Source of the DNA: Druceiella hillmani
Taxonomy: Eukaryota > Arthropoda > Insecta > Lepidoptera > Hepialidae
Direction: 5' to 3'
DNA: 64,000 nt
Assembly: GCA_039881145.1 (NCBI GenBank)
Contig: JAYKKI010000133.1
Coordinates: 1,878,501 to 1,942,500, forward strand
Positions 12,610 to 25,854 of the stretch are shown here, piece after piece. The number at the start of each line of letters is the position of its first letter. Position 1 is the first letter of the stretch. The translations under genes and the position numbers were made by a program. The notes under the pieces were generated by a model. It searched no databases. It was given only the letters and a program-made list of their open reading frames with translations, and was not told the origin of the DNA.

Positions 12610-12900
12610 TCATATTGCATTAATAATGCATTTAATTATGCGCAGATCTACCCGACAAACTAGTATTATTCTATGTAATTTATTGGGATCACCACAACCG
12701 ACTATATGTCCTACAATATTTTACTACATCCTACAAAGCTTAGCAGCGATTTCTAGATTCGCAGATTTCTACGAGTTTATGTGGACGTTTACGATTCGAC
12801 TATTACAAATTATAAATAGTGTGTAGTAGAGACGAAAATTGTAGCACAACATTTGTCTTTTACGGCGAGTGCCTGAATTTATTGGGACGTGTTTGCATTT
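12610..12900. repeat. Dispersed repeat related to 24060-24295
   Basis: Three blocks in the same order match the segment at 24060-24295: GTAATTTATTGGGATC with GTAATTTATTGGAATC, CTACGAGTTTATGTGGACG with CTACGAATTTACGTGGGCA, and TTGTAGCACAACATTTGTCTTTTA with TTGTAACACGACATTCGTCTTTTA, spaced similarly. It abuts the PLE terminal repeat fragment, so it may be the adjoining non-coding part of the same old PLE subfamily. That link is inference. Confidence 0.55.
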
Positions 12901-13228
12901 GGCGCTTTATAGGAATTTGTGTTAAATTGACAGGCTGAGAAGAGTAAATTTTGTCATGAATTTAACAAACAATGGCTCATTCATCCTTTTTGGGGTCTTC
13001 TTCATAAAATATATGAAGATTCTCGTAATACAACAATATAAAATTTTCCTAAATATTAATGATATCCCTATACCCTTTAAAACTTGTTTTGCCTTATTCT
13101 CTATAAAATAATATCAAAAAACTTCTTTCAAATTACCTTAATCACCTTGATTTATGCACCCGTTTACATTATAAATAATATTTGAAAAAGAAGTTAGAAC
13201 TATTGTGTCCATATTAAAAAAAAACAAT
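12901..13228. other. AT-rich DNA, nothing recognised
   Basis: No coding region or repeat family recognised before the microsatellite. Confidence 0.5.

Positions 13229-13289
<61 letters not shown>
13229..13289. repeat. (TA)n microsatellite
   Basis: An uninterrupted or nearly uninterrupted TA array of about 60 bp, with TATACATA and TTTATA interruptions at the ends. Confidence 0.95.
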
Positions 13290-16200
13290 TAAACATTAGT
13301 ATTTAATGAAATAACACGAACAAATATTATGCTCCTGTAAGACACAGGATTAATTTTTTTCGCGCAATTTCTTTAATTCGTGGAACCTCAAAATACTCAA
13401 TCATTTTCAATTTCTAGATTTTGATATTTCTTTAAAACGATTATTTTTAATTTACATCAGCATTTGTTTCCTTTTCTGTTTAAGCAAAGTTTCAGGTCAG
13501 GTGACATAAAAAGATAAATAATTGCCGCCCTCAAATTAAAATGGAAACATTTTGTTTTCATCCATCAATTGAAAGATCCTTTACTATTTTCCTGCAGTTA
13601 CTAAACAACTCGTGTAGTTTACGAAATGGAAAGCAGTTCTTCTATTACCGTTTCAGGTATTAAAGTTCATTTATTAATAAATTCATTTAATATATTTATT
13701 TTTTTAAATATATTAAAAATAAACTTTAACAGCCGACGCACTCATAAACTAATTGTGTGAAATATTTCTCCGGTATCGGTCAAGATGTCGGCCAGAAAGT
13801 GAGATTTCGAAACATTCGTTTTCCCATTATTGGCATTGTACTAGGCTACTAAACTAATAAAAACGCCATCAGAGTTCAAGGGATGTTAGTTCGTGTGGAA
13901 GATGAACAGAATAGTTTTACTTTTTCCCCAAAGCACGGTATTTTTTCGAATGCAGTAAGACATAAAAGTTATTTCGCCAGATAAACCAAACTTAACTTGG
14001 GATGTTTTTAAGTAAGCCTTCTATTTTTTAAATTTATTATAGGTAGTCGCTTTGAATTGAGAGTATGGATATCCAAATATCCCTATTTGGAGCGTGGAAA
14101 TTAACAATTCGATTTTAGCCCATTTTCGTGCACATATTGCATTTACTTTACTCGTTTTGACCTTAAACGGAAGTCATGAGGCAATAGTACCCTAAGTTCT
14201 ATTCGTATTTCCATATGTTCTGTGTTTACCACAAATGAGTGGCTCTCTAAACGGAAAATGATATACCGCCTTTTTTCATATACCCTACCAGAGATGATAT
14301 TTTTATGTAAAAAAATAGGTGTAGCTGTTTCTAGTTCACGTGCCGAGATTGTGCATGACACTCGTGACACTCATGACCTCTCGTCCATCTGCCCTGTACT
14401 GAACTGACATATTTTTTACTACAGCGTCTTAGTTCACTGCTGCTCGTCGTGTATCTTGTGATTACATTAAGATTAGTTCTAATAATGACTCAGAAAACAA
14501 TATTAAAGAAATAAATAGCAAACGACGACATTTAATTTTTAATTGCGTTTGTTATGCGTGTACAACATCAAAATATTAAAATTAACAATAAGTCTTCAAA
14601 TTGCAAGTTTTACAAATTCGTAACTTTTCTTCTTTTGGTTAATTTTTTAAAATTTTTTTCCAATGTATTTGCTTGTATTTTCGATTTTTCTTTTAATCTA
14701 TGCTGAATTGGCTCATTAAGTACTGAAAATGTTGGAATTTTATGGTTTATAAATAATGGAACTTTGAATTTGTAGACTTTACTTGGTTCACATTAATTAC
14801 TGAAATTGTGCTTTCACTACTAATATAATTACTATAACTTTATGTACTAACTCATATGACACCCAACAATGAACTGAGATGCGTTCTAAAACGTTCTACT
14901 CGTTGCCTTTTCCTGCAACAATCGCCCCATGTAACGCAATTCTGACGAAATATATTCGTCACCTTGAACCTATAATATGATAATAATATATTTATCTATA
15001 TAGGTTACTTTGATCCATTGGCTATACCGCAAGTAATACCAGCTTCAATTTGTTTATTCATACAGGCAGTTGACTTGCCAAATAATGTTAGAAAGTTCAG
15101 TCCTAACTACGTTGAGTCGTCCGATTCATATCAATAAATATGGTAATAGAATTTCTAAGCACTTGTAAATAGCTGCCATAAACACCTCTGAAACATCCAT
15201 ATCTGAAAATTTTCGATGCTCCTACAAACACTAGCATCGGCAATAATATTTAGTAAAAACAAATAAAATGGCCAATCGGATTGGCAGACACTTCTTAACA
15301 AAACCGAGATATATTTGAGTATGCTTCTATTTCCGGTAAGCTCCTACAATGAACGCAACCGGACACTGGAAGCTTAAATCTCACTGACGGGGTAGTCTGA
15401 TAAACGTATCAATGTAACATCCTATATTTGGCGTATCTTCAAATATAGATCCGATACGGTCGACGGACTGACTCACCATTACTGTTTACACTTTTTCTAT
15501 TAACACAATCGCTTTATCTTCTTAATATATACAAATATATTATTTATTACCTAAAATATTTAAAAGAACTTATTATAAAAAAAATCCTGTATTATAAAAA
15601 AGTTGCATTTTAAAAACAAATGTAATTTCTATGCTAGTAGTGCATAAAATGTGAGCAAGTTTCCTAATGTGGTGGACTTTTGTTGCTAATTTTGACTCGT
15701 TACGAAATAATTCAAAATTTAGATAGCACATAATAAATACATAAGTTTTCATGCAGTTATTTGAAAACAATTTATATAGAAGGAAGTGAATTTATGAAAG
15801 CTTATACTCAACTTATAAAGGGACATATTAATTTTTATTTAAGGCCTTTTTGAAAAGTTTTTATAGATAATTTTTATAACCAGACTCTGGCGCCCTAAGA
15901 TACAGATCAAAATTTAATTGTAAAATCAAGGGCACAAATGGGTAACGTCTACTACTTCTGTAAGTATAAGTATTAATTTGATGTATATCATCTATAAAAA
16001 TTCAAAATTTTGTTGTTAATAAAATGCTTCAAAGCTGCAACATCGAGGTTTTTACTATTTTAGGCACGAAGCCTTATGCTATAAAAAACCTAACTTGAAG
16101 AATAATTTATTATTAAGAAGATCAAGATTAGAAGAGATGAAGATAAGGTTTCTCTGCGAAATTTACCAAAATTGACAAAATTGATACATTTATTTCGGCG

Positions 16201-17089
16201 TTCAAGGATCCTACCCAATAAGTAAAAAAAGAACATGTTACATCTTATATACATATCCTTTCTCTTTAGGCTAGAGGTAAAATTAAGGAAAATAAACGAA
16301 AAACTAGAGCCAAAAATAAATTTTAATATTCTATACCTACACTTTTTGTTTTTTTACATACAGCCAAAACGTTATCATTTGCTATATTAACATTACATGA
16401 ACACTTGTTTTTTGAACTCCATACCTTATAGATCTGAACGGGACATTATGATAAGAATAATATATCTATTTCCCTAGAAATATGTTTACACACTCTTATT
16501 ATTGCCTATATATTTTCTAGGAATACTTTCTCCTGCAATACGAGTGACTCGTTCCAATAATCTGAGTAACAAATTAAAAAAGAAGATACATATTTAAATT
16601 TTTTTAAGGAAATATTTTCTTTATTTCTTTATTTTTCAGAATAACACAACGACACATGTAATATAAATTACAGAAAAATTATTACATCAACTCTCATCAC
16701 ACGTGTTAACATCTGATCCTATTAATGAAGTATAAAATGGAATTCTTTTTCGATGGTTTTTAATATTTTCACTGAGGGTAGTAATATTCGATGTAATAAA
16801 TGTATTGATGTGATTTAATGTTTTCTTGTTAACTTCGCCATTCGTAGATAATTATTACGGAACCACTCAAGTTTTTCACATTCATCAAAACATTTTAAGT
16901 TCATACTTATGAGAACTGACACATCGTTGTTAAGAAATACCACAAAAAAGTTTCTACTGCGAGTTGCGTCTAAATTTACCATTAATATACAATTATATGT
17001 TATTTTCAGCATTGGAGTCCTTTGATGAGACTACTAAAACTGATTTTATATCGCGAAAAACTCCTTCCTTTCTCAATTCTGCTTTTAAT
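13290..17089. other. AT-rich DNA, no supportable gene
   Basis: A weak AT-rich inverted pair lies at about 13658-13731 (TTAAAGTT...AACTTTAA). A GC-richer patch at about 14140-14400 has opposing 61- to 75-codon frames, neither recognisable. Another at about 15180-15470 has no frame. None of these supports a gene call. Confidence 0.5.
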
Positions 17090-17519
17090 CTATAAATACT
17101 ATTTTCTTTTTCCTCCTTCTTCTCTTATTTTGGCTCTATGTGTCCCATATCATTTGCGATCAGCCACATTTATACGTTTACGCCATAAGACCGGATTTCC
17201 TGATGTTTCAATATTAGAATCTATTATTTCCAGTTCTTTTTAGTAATCTGCCTTCAGGTCATAGGAATCAGCACCGAGGTTTTTTTCCATCAACAATTAT
17301 TATTACGGTTCTTGTGACATAGTTTTTGTTTCTCTTTATAATATGACAGTACCATCTCAGACAGTTTTCGTAAAGCTTATCGTCAATATTTGCAACTTTA
17401 GAGGTTCCCCATAGTATATTTGTTCCTATTTTATCCGTTTTCGTTACAACCCCGCCCAGTGCAGTGTTTCCATCATTGTAGTAGAATACTATGCGTATTC
17501 TATAAATATTGTAATCCAC
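17090..17519 (-). pseudogene. 3' end of a non-LTR retrotransposon RT (C-terminal domain), decayed
   Basis: The minus-strand frame 17268-17519 contains GGVVTKTDKIGTNILWGTSK, then VANIDDKLYENCLRWYCHII, then VTRTVIIIVDGKKPR. These line up in order with the C-terminal region after the RT domain in insect RTE/CR1-like elements: GVTRxDKIRNxxIRGxxKVAxIxDKLxExRLRWYGHV, then the basic GxxxRGRPKxRW segment. After a stop, a second block near 17160-17200 reads LWRKRINVADRK and YGTHRAKIREE, matching the basic end of these proteins. Elements of this type usually end just after it. The fragment is 5'-truncated and has frameshifts and stops. Superfamily is confident; exact clade is not. Confidence 0.7.
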
Positions 17520-20350
17520 ATATACTATGTTATAAAATAGGTATATTTTCCTTCTTTAAATTATTATAATTTATTTGTATACTTAGAAGATAAACAAGCA
17601 TATAATAAACACTATAATTATGTGATAAGCTCATAATATACATTTTTGGTCAAATAACACTTTGAGCAAAATACTTGTCAACAACCCTATTATTTGCACA
17701 TTTGACATTCTTTATGCTAGACAACAAGATGATCATAAAGTTCCATATATTACCTTCATTGTCAGATCAAGGGCGCATCAAATGATATTTTCAGGATAAT
17801 ATTAAGAAACATTCATCTTCGTGTCGTATATTCTTTCACTAATTTAGGTCACAAAAGACAATAAGAGGGCTCGTGGTTATATCCTGACTTATTATTCCTT
17901 ATGCTTTGTAATATCATAGACGCAACGTTATCTGAAATAGGAAGAAATTTGATATGCTTCTTAAGATGGTTCTAATTAAAATAACATCCGTAGTAGATCG
18001 TAGATATCGATACTTGTGATCGTAAATATCGAGTGATTAAAAGGATTTTAAATACAAATAACAAATCCATGTAAGTATTTCTAAAGAAGAACTATTTTTT
18101 CCAGAATTAGATGCCTGTACTATTTCCTGAGTAAAAACAACTTAAATAAATATCATTTCAACAAAATTTAACCATGAAACTAATAATAACAAAGCAATAA
18201 ATCTACCAAATAATTTATTTTAAAATAACTGCCAACCCTTCATTTTTGTAATATAAAACATACAACCTCTCATAATTTTGTTATGAATGTGTACGTGTCC
18301 GTCTGTCTATCACATCTTCGTAGTTTATGTAGTTTTAGATCGACATAGATGACATTTTGCCAATATATATTTAAAAAAATATATGAATTTATACGTAGGA
18401 AAAAATGAGGATGAATATTTAGCGTATCCCATCGCATGGGATATTGTCAGAAAATTCATTTAAAATTAGATTCCACTTACCATTTTCCTCATTCACGAAA
18501 TATTATGCTTGAAATATAATAGCGAAATGAAACGCGCCCTCTCCCCTCCATTTCCAATTAAGGCTATGTAAAAATCTGAAAAAAATCCGGAAAGTAAGTT
18601 TGGAAAATACTTTCAAATAAAATTATTTCTCGTATTCTAAGATCATTTTCTTAAATTAACAAAATAACTAATAAGTGGCTTATATAACACTTAATGGCAT
18701 TTCGGAATTACTAGACGACTAAGCTCGCCAGTGTATTAAAATAAATTAATAATAAAGTAAATAAAAAAATAATAACACTTCACAATGTTAAAACGTATTT
18801 TGTGCTATTAAAATACACCTGTAAAATGTTAGTTTAACTGGCACTACGAAGGCTTCTTATAAAATATTTACAAATATTATTTTTTCACAAGAAGAATGTG
18901 TTGCTTACTGTATCTGTTAGATGTAAAGACTGGGGACAGATATATTTTAATAATATTATTCCTCTCTGTATAAATACATAACGTATTGACTTGTGTAACT
19001 ATCATAAATACAATAAATACATATTTTAAAATACAAAGTTATATTTGAAGTTGATTTAAGTATTTAAAGATGCAACTATATGTCATATGTTGGTCCATTA
19101 TTACTATAAGTATTCTCCAATAAATTGGTAGAGCCTACATAATGTAATATTTCTCTTTTGATTTTGAAATAACATAGGGATTTGACCGTCCGACATTAAA
19201 CAAAAACCCAGTCAGTACTTGCTGTCATTAATATTTTATAATAGTGAAATAAATAAATATGCTAAAAATAATTTTTCGAAGAAATTAAACTTCATAGAAG
19301 TCAAATAGCATTTTAATAAAAACAAAACGTAAAAACCATGTTTATGTTATGCGACAGCGGCGACGGCTACGGTGCCCAGTGTAAAGAAACTGCCAATAAC
19401 GTGAATTCAAAAAATAAATGAAAAACGTAATTCAAAATCAATTATTTTTATTTATAAATCATAGGTCAGCAAACGTTTAAACAAAACGTTTTATGTAAAA
19501 ATACTGTTTAAAAAAAGTTATAATTCAATAATTATAGTAATATTTATTTCCTCTTTTTTAATACATGAGGGTAAATATTTATTTAGAATATTAATAAAAT
19601 TTTTTAAAGATAATTTTACCGCACTCTGTATAATCAATGATATTACAAGTCTTGACGTTTGTCAAAAGATAAAATAATTTAGTATGATTTGTTATTTTAG
19701 TAAGCAGCACATGTAGGGCACTTATTTTCTTTGAATTTAAAAATCTTAAGGTTTTTTGTATGCCAATTGTATAAATTCAATTTAAATAAAATACAAAATA
19801 ATTTTCTTGTGAGGTATAGAACTTTTTTGATAGAATATCTGTTTCAATTTGTTTCAAAATAATAAAATTGCCTTTTGTCATTTGCATGTTATTTCTCTCG
19901 TCCAATTTTTCCTGTAGTCTTGTTAAGTCCTTTTTACGAACAAATATATCTTGGTTAAACTCCTAAAGTCCGAGGATATTTAACTGTACGTTCTATGCCT
20001 AAGGTTCTGATTCATATATACACATGTTAAAGATATTTAATTGTACATCCTAACCGTAGAAGTTTAATTAATATTTTTAAAGCTGCCGTGAGTTCTAATG
20101 AACTCTGGTTAAATATTATTTGATAAATATTTGAAGATCAGAATACGAAGTATTCATTCTGGCTTAAGATTTTAGTGATTTATCGAGAATGTTGAAAAGA
20201 GTTATAAATTATCCCCGAATAATCTGTGACCCATGTTATAAATTTGGAAAGGAACATTTCGGGAATGTTTTAAAAGTCAGGTATTAAAAAAAATAGATTT
20301 GTGTGAAGAAGAATAAAATAAAGAGATATCACTGATCCTGCCCTTTTTGT
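17520..20350. other. AT-rich DNA, no supportable gene
   Basis: No frame or RNA gene recognised. Near 18296-18345 a phrase GTGTCCGTCTGTCTATCAC resembles the GTCTGTC-rich part of common insect interspersed repeats, but it is too short to assign. A small GC-rich spot at about 19350-19385 has no frame. Confidence 0.45.
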
Positions 20351-20379
20351 TTCATAAATCACAATAAAGATGTTATTAA

Positions 20380-20580
20380 TTTAAATCACTGGATGTGAAT
20401 GATGCTGCAGACGAGGATCGTTCATTGTATCGTGACTTCTCTCGACGGCATTTGGCTAAGAGTCAAGATTCTGCACCGTTAACAGTTCCTTCAGGTAATC
20501 AGCTGGTTGAGCCACAGAGAACAGCGAAATCCGTTTTCTGTATCGTCAAAGTCATACAGATGGCGAATTTTTGTTAGTCG
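20380..20580 (+). other. Unassigned coding-like patch, possible exon or transposon fragment
   Basis: An open frame reads through the ATG at 20395 to the stop at 20577 (60 codons from ATG; the frame is also open a little upstream). Composition is balanced, with many Ser, Arg, Asp and Gln codons (for example DEDRSLYRDFSRRHLAKSQD), unlike the Phe/Ile-rich noise elsewhere. No family recognised and no convincing splice sites. It may be a fragment of a transposon protein or a lone exon. Confidence 0.2.
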
Positions 20581-20962
20581 CGTGAAACGATAAAGAGTAG
20601 ATTTTTTTTAATGAGTAACAATTGTTTTGTTAAATATTTTTGCTCTTATAATTCATTTAGTCCGTTAATATATTCTGTCAGATTTCAATATTTTTTAAAG
20701 GTGGAGAATTAATTTTTCCTCCTGGCGTTTCTGCTATTTAGACGCATACGGTCACAACAAATACTAACAAATAAATAATGTCATTAATTTCCAAACTCTA
20801 GTTTATCCTACAGGTAAAAAGATTAATTGATGAAAAAAATGTATTTGCATTAAAAATATTAAGAATAAAAATAATAAAAGAAGATTAACCACACAAAATT
20901 AATTAGAAATACCATAAATATTAATTTCAAATAAATATTGCCTACTACTTACGAAGGAAACT

Positions 20963-21169
20963 TTAAAATGCAGGAGACAAAGAGCAGGCCCAACTATCGA
21001 GACTTTCGAATTTGTTTAGACACCAATCATCTCTATGCATACGTGTGATCACAATAAAAGACTTTGTAAAAGGTTCATTATTTGTCAGCTTCTGAAACAA
21101 CAACCGATTCTCCCACAGTGTCCTAAAGACAGTCTTATAAGAACTATGCCATCTATCTCGTACTGTCAT
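20963..21169 (-). other. Unassigned coding-like minus-strand patch
   Basis: A 68-codon minus-strand frame with balanced composition (RDRWHSSYKTVFRTLWENRL, later TRMHRDDWCLNKFESLDSW) stands out from the AT-rich background. I recognise no domain. It lies 0.4 kb from the similarly coding-like plus-strand patch at 20380-20580, on the opposite strand, so they are unlikely to be exons of one gene. Confidence 0.2.
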
Positions 21170-24059
21170 ACTGTGTTTTTTTCATTCCGATAAAAAATAT
21201 TCTAAGTAAACAGACGTTATTTATTTTTATTTCAATAACACAATGGTCAAAAATAAAAGAAAGAAAGTAAAAAAAGATGAAAATGTAAAACGAAAGCCGA
21301 GTTTAATCGCTGAGCAAGAAAAAGGGATATTTTCTTTAAAATTGTTTTTAAAAATTAAGATAGTTTATAAATCATTGTGAAAACCCATAAACTTTTTCTT
21401 CTCTTCTTTAATAAAGAAAACATCACTAAAGTCAGTTATTGATGACAACGCGTTCTCAACTGCGCATACTTTCAAGCCAACAGACGACAGGCAGATGCTA
21501 TTTTTAGGAGAAAAATATCTAATTATTTCCGTTGTGATTACAAAACATTAAAAATAATAAAATTGACTCAAGGGTGGCACGCCGATAGATAATAAAGACA
21601 TAGCCACGGGTGTGTATTTAAATTTTAAAAATAATGACGCTATGTATTGCTAAGTAGCTTACAAACACCTTAATTAAAATAATAAACTGGTGATAGTTAA
21701 CTCTCGACAAGCCAAGTTTTATTACGCCAGAGTGTATTTGGTTTATGGCACGCATATATACTTTTTTTTTAATATTTGCTCGTAATAATAGTAATTATTT
21801 GTCATTTTATTCCTCTTTTTTACATATTTTTTTCATATTCGCAATTGAAAAAAAAATTAATAAACTTTAAGTTGGTAAACAACCTGCAGTCAATAGAGCG
21901 AATTATAAGTATTCCAAAACTTTTAATTTTAAAGTTTTTATTAGAATAAGTTTTAAAGATGTTGACGTAAACTTTTTCACAGAAACTGTACTGTGAATAA
22001 ATTTGAAATTTGTCTCAACCATTTACTAAAAAATATAATAAATCAATCATATTTATTTAGAACTTGTAGAGGAGACAACCCAAATATTCAAAACTTTTCT
22101 TGAATATCATATGATAATAAAAAAAAGCAGGGATAATTTTTTAATTAAATTTTCACATCAATCGTGAACCGTATTAGATTTCAATCCATAAAATTTTACT
22201 GCATGGATGTAGCTATCGCAACATGTTGTATTTAAGAAATTGGATTAGTCTGCTATCAAACAAACCGGGATGCAAATTTTAATAAATGGTCGTAAATTTC
22301 ACTTTAACGAAAACGATATGTTAAAGAGGTTAGTCTGTTATTTGTATTCTTAACATCATATCTTTAGTTCTCCTCGGTTATTGCCTTTCAGATCTGTCTT
22401 CCTAAAATTTCCACATTCTCGTTAATTTCCTCTATGAAAACAGATAAAAATTAAAATAAAGATTTGAAAGTGTTTTAGAAATTGATGAAAATACGTAAAA
22501 AAATCTATAGACTACTTAAACAGTGCAACTTCTTGAGTTATTTTAATCGCGGAATTAATATTTGGTTTTCTTTAATACGACCATATGTAATTTGTTTCAA
22601 CAGGTGTCTTTTATTTACTAATAGAATCAGCTATCCAAATTTCTACAAACAATACAAAAACTGAGTTAATTTAAAGCCAAATCTAATGTAATATAGCTAT
22701 ATCTAAAACAAAAACAATCTTAAGCAATCAACTACTCAGAATCACCAAAACAGAAAAAGAACCTCATTAACATAAAGCCTAAGTAAATACATTTATTTTA
22801 AGAATAAAGTAATGGCAATTATATAAAATCGACTATAAAAAATTTATAACGTAAAACGAGGATTTTGTTAACGTAAATTAGAAGACATTATAGCATTTCC
22901 TGAAATTAAGATTTGAATCCACAATTGTGAAATAAAAAAGATGCTATAGAAATACACTCACAATAGTATATACCCTTATGTATGTATTCGTTTGGGTTAC
23001 TCATTTACCGATGCGCCTTTTCGTCTAGATGCATATGCAAAATATCGCTGTCCACTCGCCTGAGAACTTAAGCGTGACCGGTCGACTGGTATAGGTTTTT
23101 ATTAGCGAATGTTTATTATTATTATTACAATAAACTATTACAATAAACGCCCAAGAGATAATTATCGACAAGTCATAAATTATTCATTTATTCATTATTC
23201 ATCATTTCTCACTTTCGTAAATACCTATATTTTTACATATTTTTGTAATCTTTTAAACTAGTTTTTGATGGATATATTTCGATACTACAAGTTTAATTAC
23301 TATAGACACAATTTTTATATTGTTTTAACGACCAATTTTAATGGTTTGTCCTTCATCAAAACTAGTTCCACTTTTGTGTCGTTACGAGGGAAGAAAAACA
23401 TTCACATATTTACATACGTGGATCCTAAACCATTTTTTGAACAATCGTGTAAAAGATAAGCCGCAATATTTTTAAAGAGTATCCCATGCTGCTAACAAAT
23501 GAAAAAAATAAAAACTAAAATACTGAATTCATATTGTTTTTTAACCTCGTACACCTTGACCAGAAACAGCGAATAAATGAAGTCGAATTCTTGATGATGA
23601 AACTTAATAGAAAATGTCCTTTAATTGAAATGTAAATTAACATATAACTTCATGTAAAACAAAGAATATTCTATTTATTACCATGAGTGATATGTTATCG
23701 AATATTAGCCAGAAATTAGTATGACATGGAGAGTTCTGGATTTTACAAATTCATTGCACATTTCAGAATCATATAAAGAATAAATAATGCCGCGTCGGCA
23801 ATAGCTCTATTTGATATTTCTTTTATATTTCACCAACAAAATACCCAAAAAATTAATTTATGAGATTTGGAATGAGTAAGTTCGAATTTAGTACATTTAG
23901 TACATGCAACAAATTTGAATTCTTTATTTTTATATTAGTAAAATATTAATAAAACAAAGAACGTGGAATTGAAGAAATCTGAAATTAATTTGTCAAAATA
24001 AAATATGCAACAAATATTAATTCAGAATTAACTAATATTCTACAATTTAACGTCGAAAA
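21170..24059. other. AT-rich DNA, no supportable gene
   Basis: No gene supported. A GC-richer patch at about 23005-23100 contains an octamer-like ATGCATATGCAAAAT and a GACCGGTCGACTGG segment. It could be regulatory, but there is no gene nearby to relate it to. Confidence 0.45.
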
Positions 24060-24295
24060 ATAATTATCTGCTACCTTTAGGTTGACCGACGTCACAAACT
24101 GGCATTATTCGTTGTAATTTATTGGAATCTTGTGGCCAACCAGGCGTAGATAACTACGAATTTACGTGGGCAATTAAGTAACCGTCATCCCAAGTACTTC
24201 ATAGCTCTGGTGTATAAATTGTAACACGACATTCGTCTTTTAGGTTGTAAACCCCAATATTTATTGCTAAGTATTTGTGGATTGATTAAATTTAA
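24060..24295. repeat. Dispersed repeat related to 12610-12900
   Basis: The second copy of the diverged repeat described at 12610-12900, with three collinear similarity blocks of 16 to 25 bp. No hammerhead core was found next to this copy. Confidence 0.55.
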
Positions 24296-24312
24296 TTTTG
24301 AATTATATTAAT

Positions 24313-24390
24313 ATCACGTTTGGGAAAGTGAACGTAACTACTGGCCTTTTACTACTGGGATTTTTGAGCGTAACTACTGGTCCGTCATAA
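24313..24390. repeat. Short tandem repeat pair, unit about 45 bp
   Basis: The phrase GAACGTAACTACTGG recurs as GAGCGTAACTACTGG about 45 bp on, with the related TTTTACTACTGGGATTTTT between. It lies just upstream of the Helitron promoter-like region and may belong to it. Confidence 0.5.
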
Positions 24391-24458
24391 TCAAAAATAA
24401 ATATATAATTATGCTTTATTTTTTTCAACCAGAATAAAAACGTTTCAACTATAACAAA

Positions 24459-24493
24459 TATATATATGTATATATATATATATATATGTATAC
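24459..24493. repeat. (TA)n microsatellite
   Basis: A TA array of about 35 bp with two TATG interruptions. The 78-codon minus-strand frame that crosses it owes its length to the repeat. Confidence 0.9.
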
Positions 24494-24660
24494 AAAGAAG
24501 ACTATATGTACGTAAAGACAGACTTTTCACCATGACCACCTACTGCCACCCACTAGATGTTTTCGTGGCAGATGTCCATTGGTTTCCTGGTATGCTTGAG
24601 AGAGTTTGGACCCAGTAGGTGGAAATGGGTGAATGTAGGTGGTAAAAAATGTATTAAAAT

Positions 24661-25200
24661 TATTCTATCCTTTGCATTCTAGAATGTTCGAGAAGGATCT
24701 TGAATATTTTAGAAAGATCTAAGATAATCTCATATTTCTAAAATGTATCACGATAGTCTACTGCAGTGTAGGATGTTCTAATAGGTTCTAAATATTCTTT
24801 AATGTTCCAGAATATTTGGAATAATAAATCCCAAATGATTAAAAATGCTGAAACGTTCTGAAAAGTATAAATTACTTCAAATGATATGAAACCATTTAAA
24901 TTAATTTAGATCGTTCAAAATATTCTAGAATATTGCAAAAAATTCGAAAAGGTTCTGAAAAGTTCTAAATTACTTTCAAATGTTGCGAACCACTTGAAAC
25001 TTAATCTGATTATTCTAAAATGTTCTAAAAATTCGAAAAATTTCTGAAAAGTTCTAAATCACTTTCAAATGTTTTGAATAATTTGAAATTTAATTGCATG
25101 GTTGTAAGTTGTTCTAGAATGTTCTAAAAAATCTTAAAACTTTCTGAAAAGTTATTATGGAATCAGAAATTATTCTGGAACCAGTAATTATGATCGTCGA
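24661..25200 (+). promoter_or_regulatory. Heat-shock-element array in ~95-bp tandem repeats
   Basis: At 24677-24694 the sequence is TTCtaGAAtgTTCgaGAA, a canonical heat-shock element of four alternating pentamers. A three-unit element, TTCtaGAAtgTTC, lies at 25112-25124. Partial ones are spread between, for example TTCtaGAA near 24923. From about 24856 the region is a diverged tandem array: the phrase TTCTGAAAAGTTCTAAAT or close variants starts at 24856, 24953, 25042 and 25142, a spacing of 97, 89 and 100 bp. Each unit includes more TTC/GAA words. HSF binding is inference from the motif. Confidence 0.7.
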
Positions 25201-25203
25201 TTA

Positions 25204-25237
25204 TATATAACTTAGAGCTCAGCGTGTTTCCGTCAAG
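25204..25237 (+). promoter_or_regulatory. TATA box and putative start of Helitron transcript
   Basis: TATATAA at 25204-25210 lies directly downstream of the heat-shock-element array. An initiator-like TCAAG at 25233-25237 sits about 30 bp further on; TCAGC at 25219 is another but poorly spaced choice. The broken Helitron reading frame begins about 130 bp later, so the layout is that of a stress-type promoter driving the Helitron. Confidence 0.45.
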
Positions 25238-25854
25238 TTTTCAAGAGGAGATCAACGAGAAATATTTCTAAAAGTCAAGTCTGAATGTTCTTTTTTTAAA
25301 AATAATATTTTATTTAAGTAAGATATCTAAACGTAAGAAAGTGTTCATAAAATTTTGTGTAGGCTCACAAAGAAGAAGAATAGTATGTAAAAATGAAACA
25401 GAAGAACAAGGAATAGAACAACTTACTTAATTTAAGAGTAGTGCAACGATTAAGAGAAAATCAAAGTGAACACAGAGTAAACATTAACGAATAAACACAA
25501 ATTAGGGTACAATCTATCATAAAACATCAATCAATTGTAACACCAAATAGTAAATGAACAAAATAAACAAAGCCGGTCTCTACGCCAAAAAATGTAACAA
25601 CTACAATTTAGAATTACAAGCATTCAATTATGATCATATGAATAAATACGATGATTAAACTAATATTGTTGTGAGAAAAAGAGCGACGCATATGCAACAA
25701 TTGCAATGTCAAAAAATTTAAAGGAGAAACTGAAAAATGTGTTGTATGAGCGGTAAAGTCAAATAATCAGCATACAAATACCACCACCAGAACTATTTGT
25801 TTATATGGCCGGAACGACACGGAAATCAAACATTTCTACACGATACATGTTGAT

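Noticed and set aside
13658..13731. AT-rich inverted pair as a MITE
   Set aside because: Pairing is mostly A-T runs with gaps and could arise by chance at this composition.
24060..24295. Hammerhead next to the second copy of the 12.6-kb repeat
   Set aside because: No CUGANGA...GAAA...NUH order could be found on either strand there.
24303..24539. 78-codon minus-strand frame
   Set aside because: Its length depends on translating the (TA)n microsatellite at 24459-24493.
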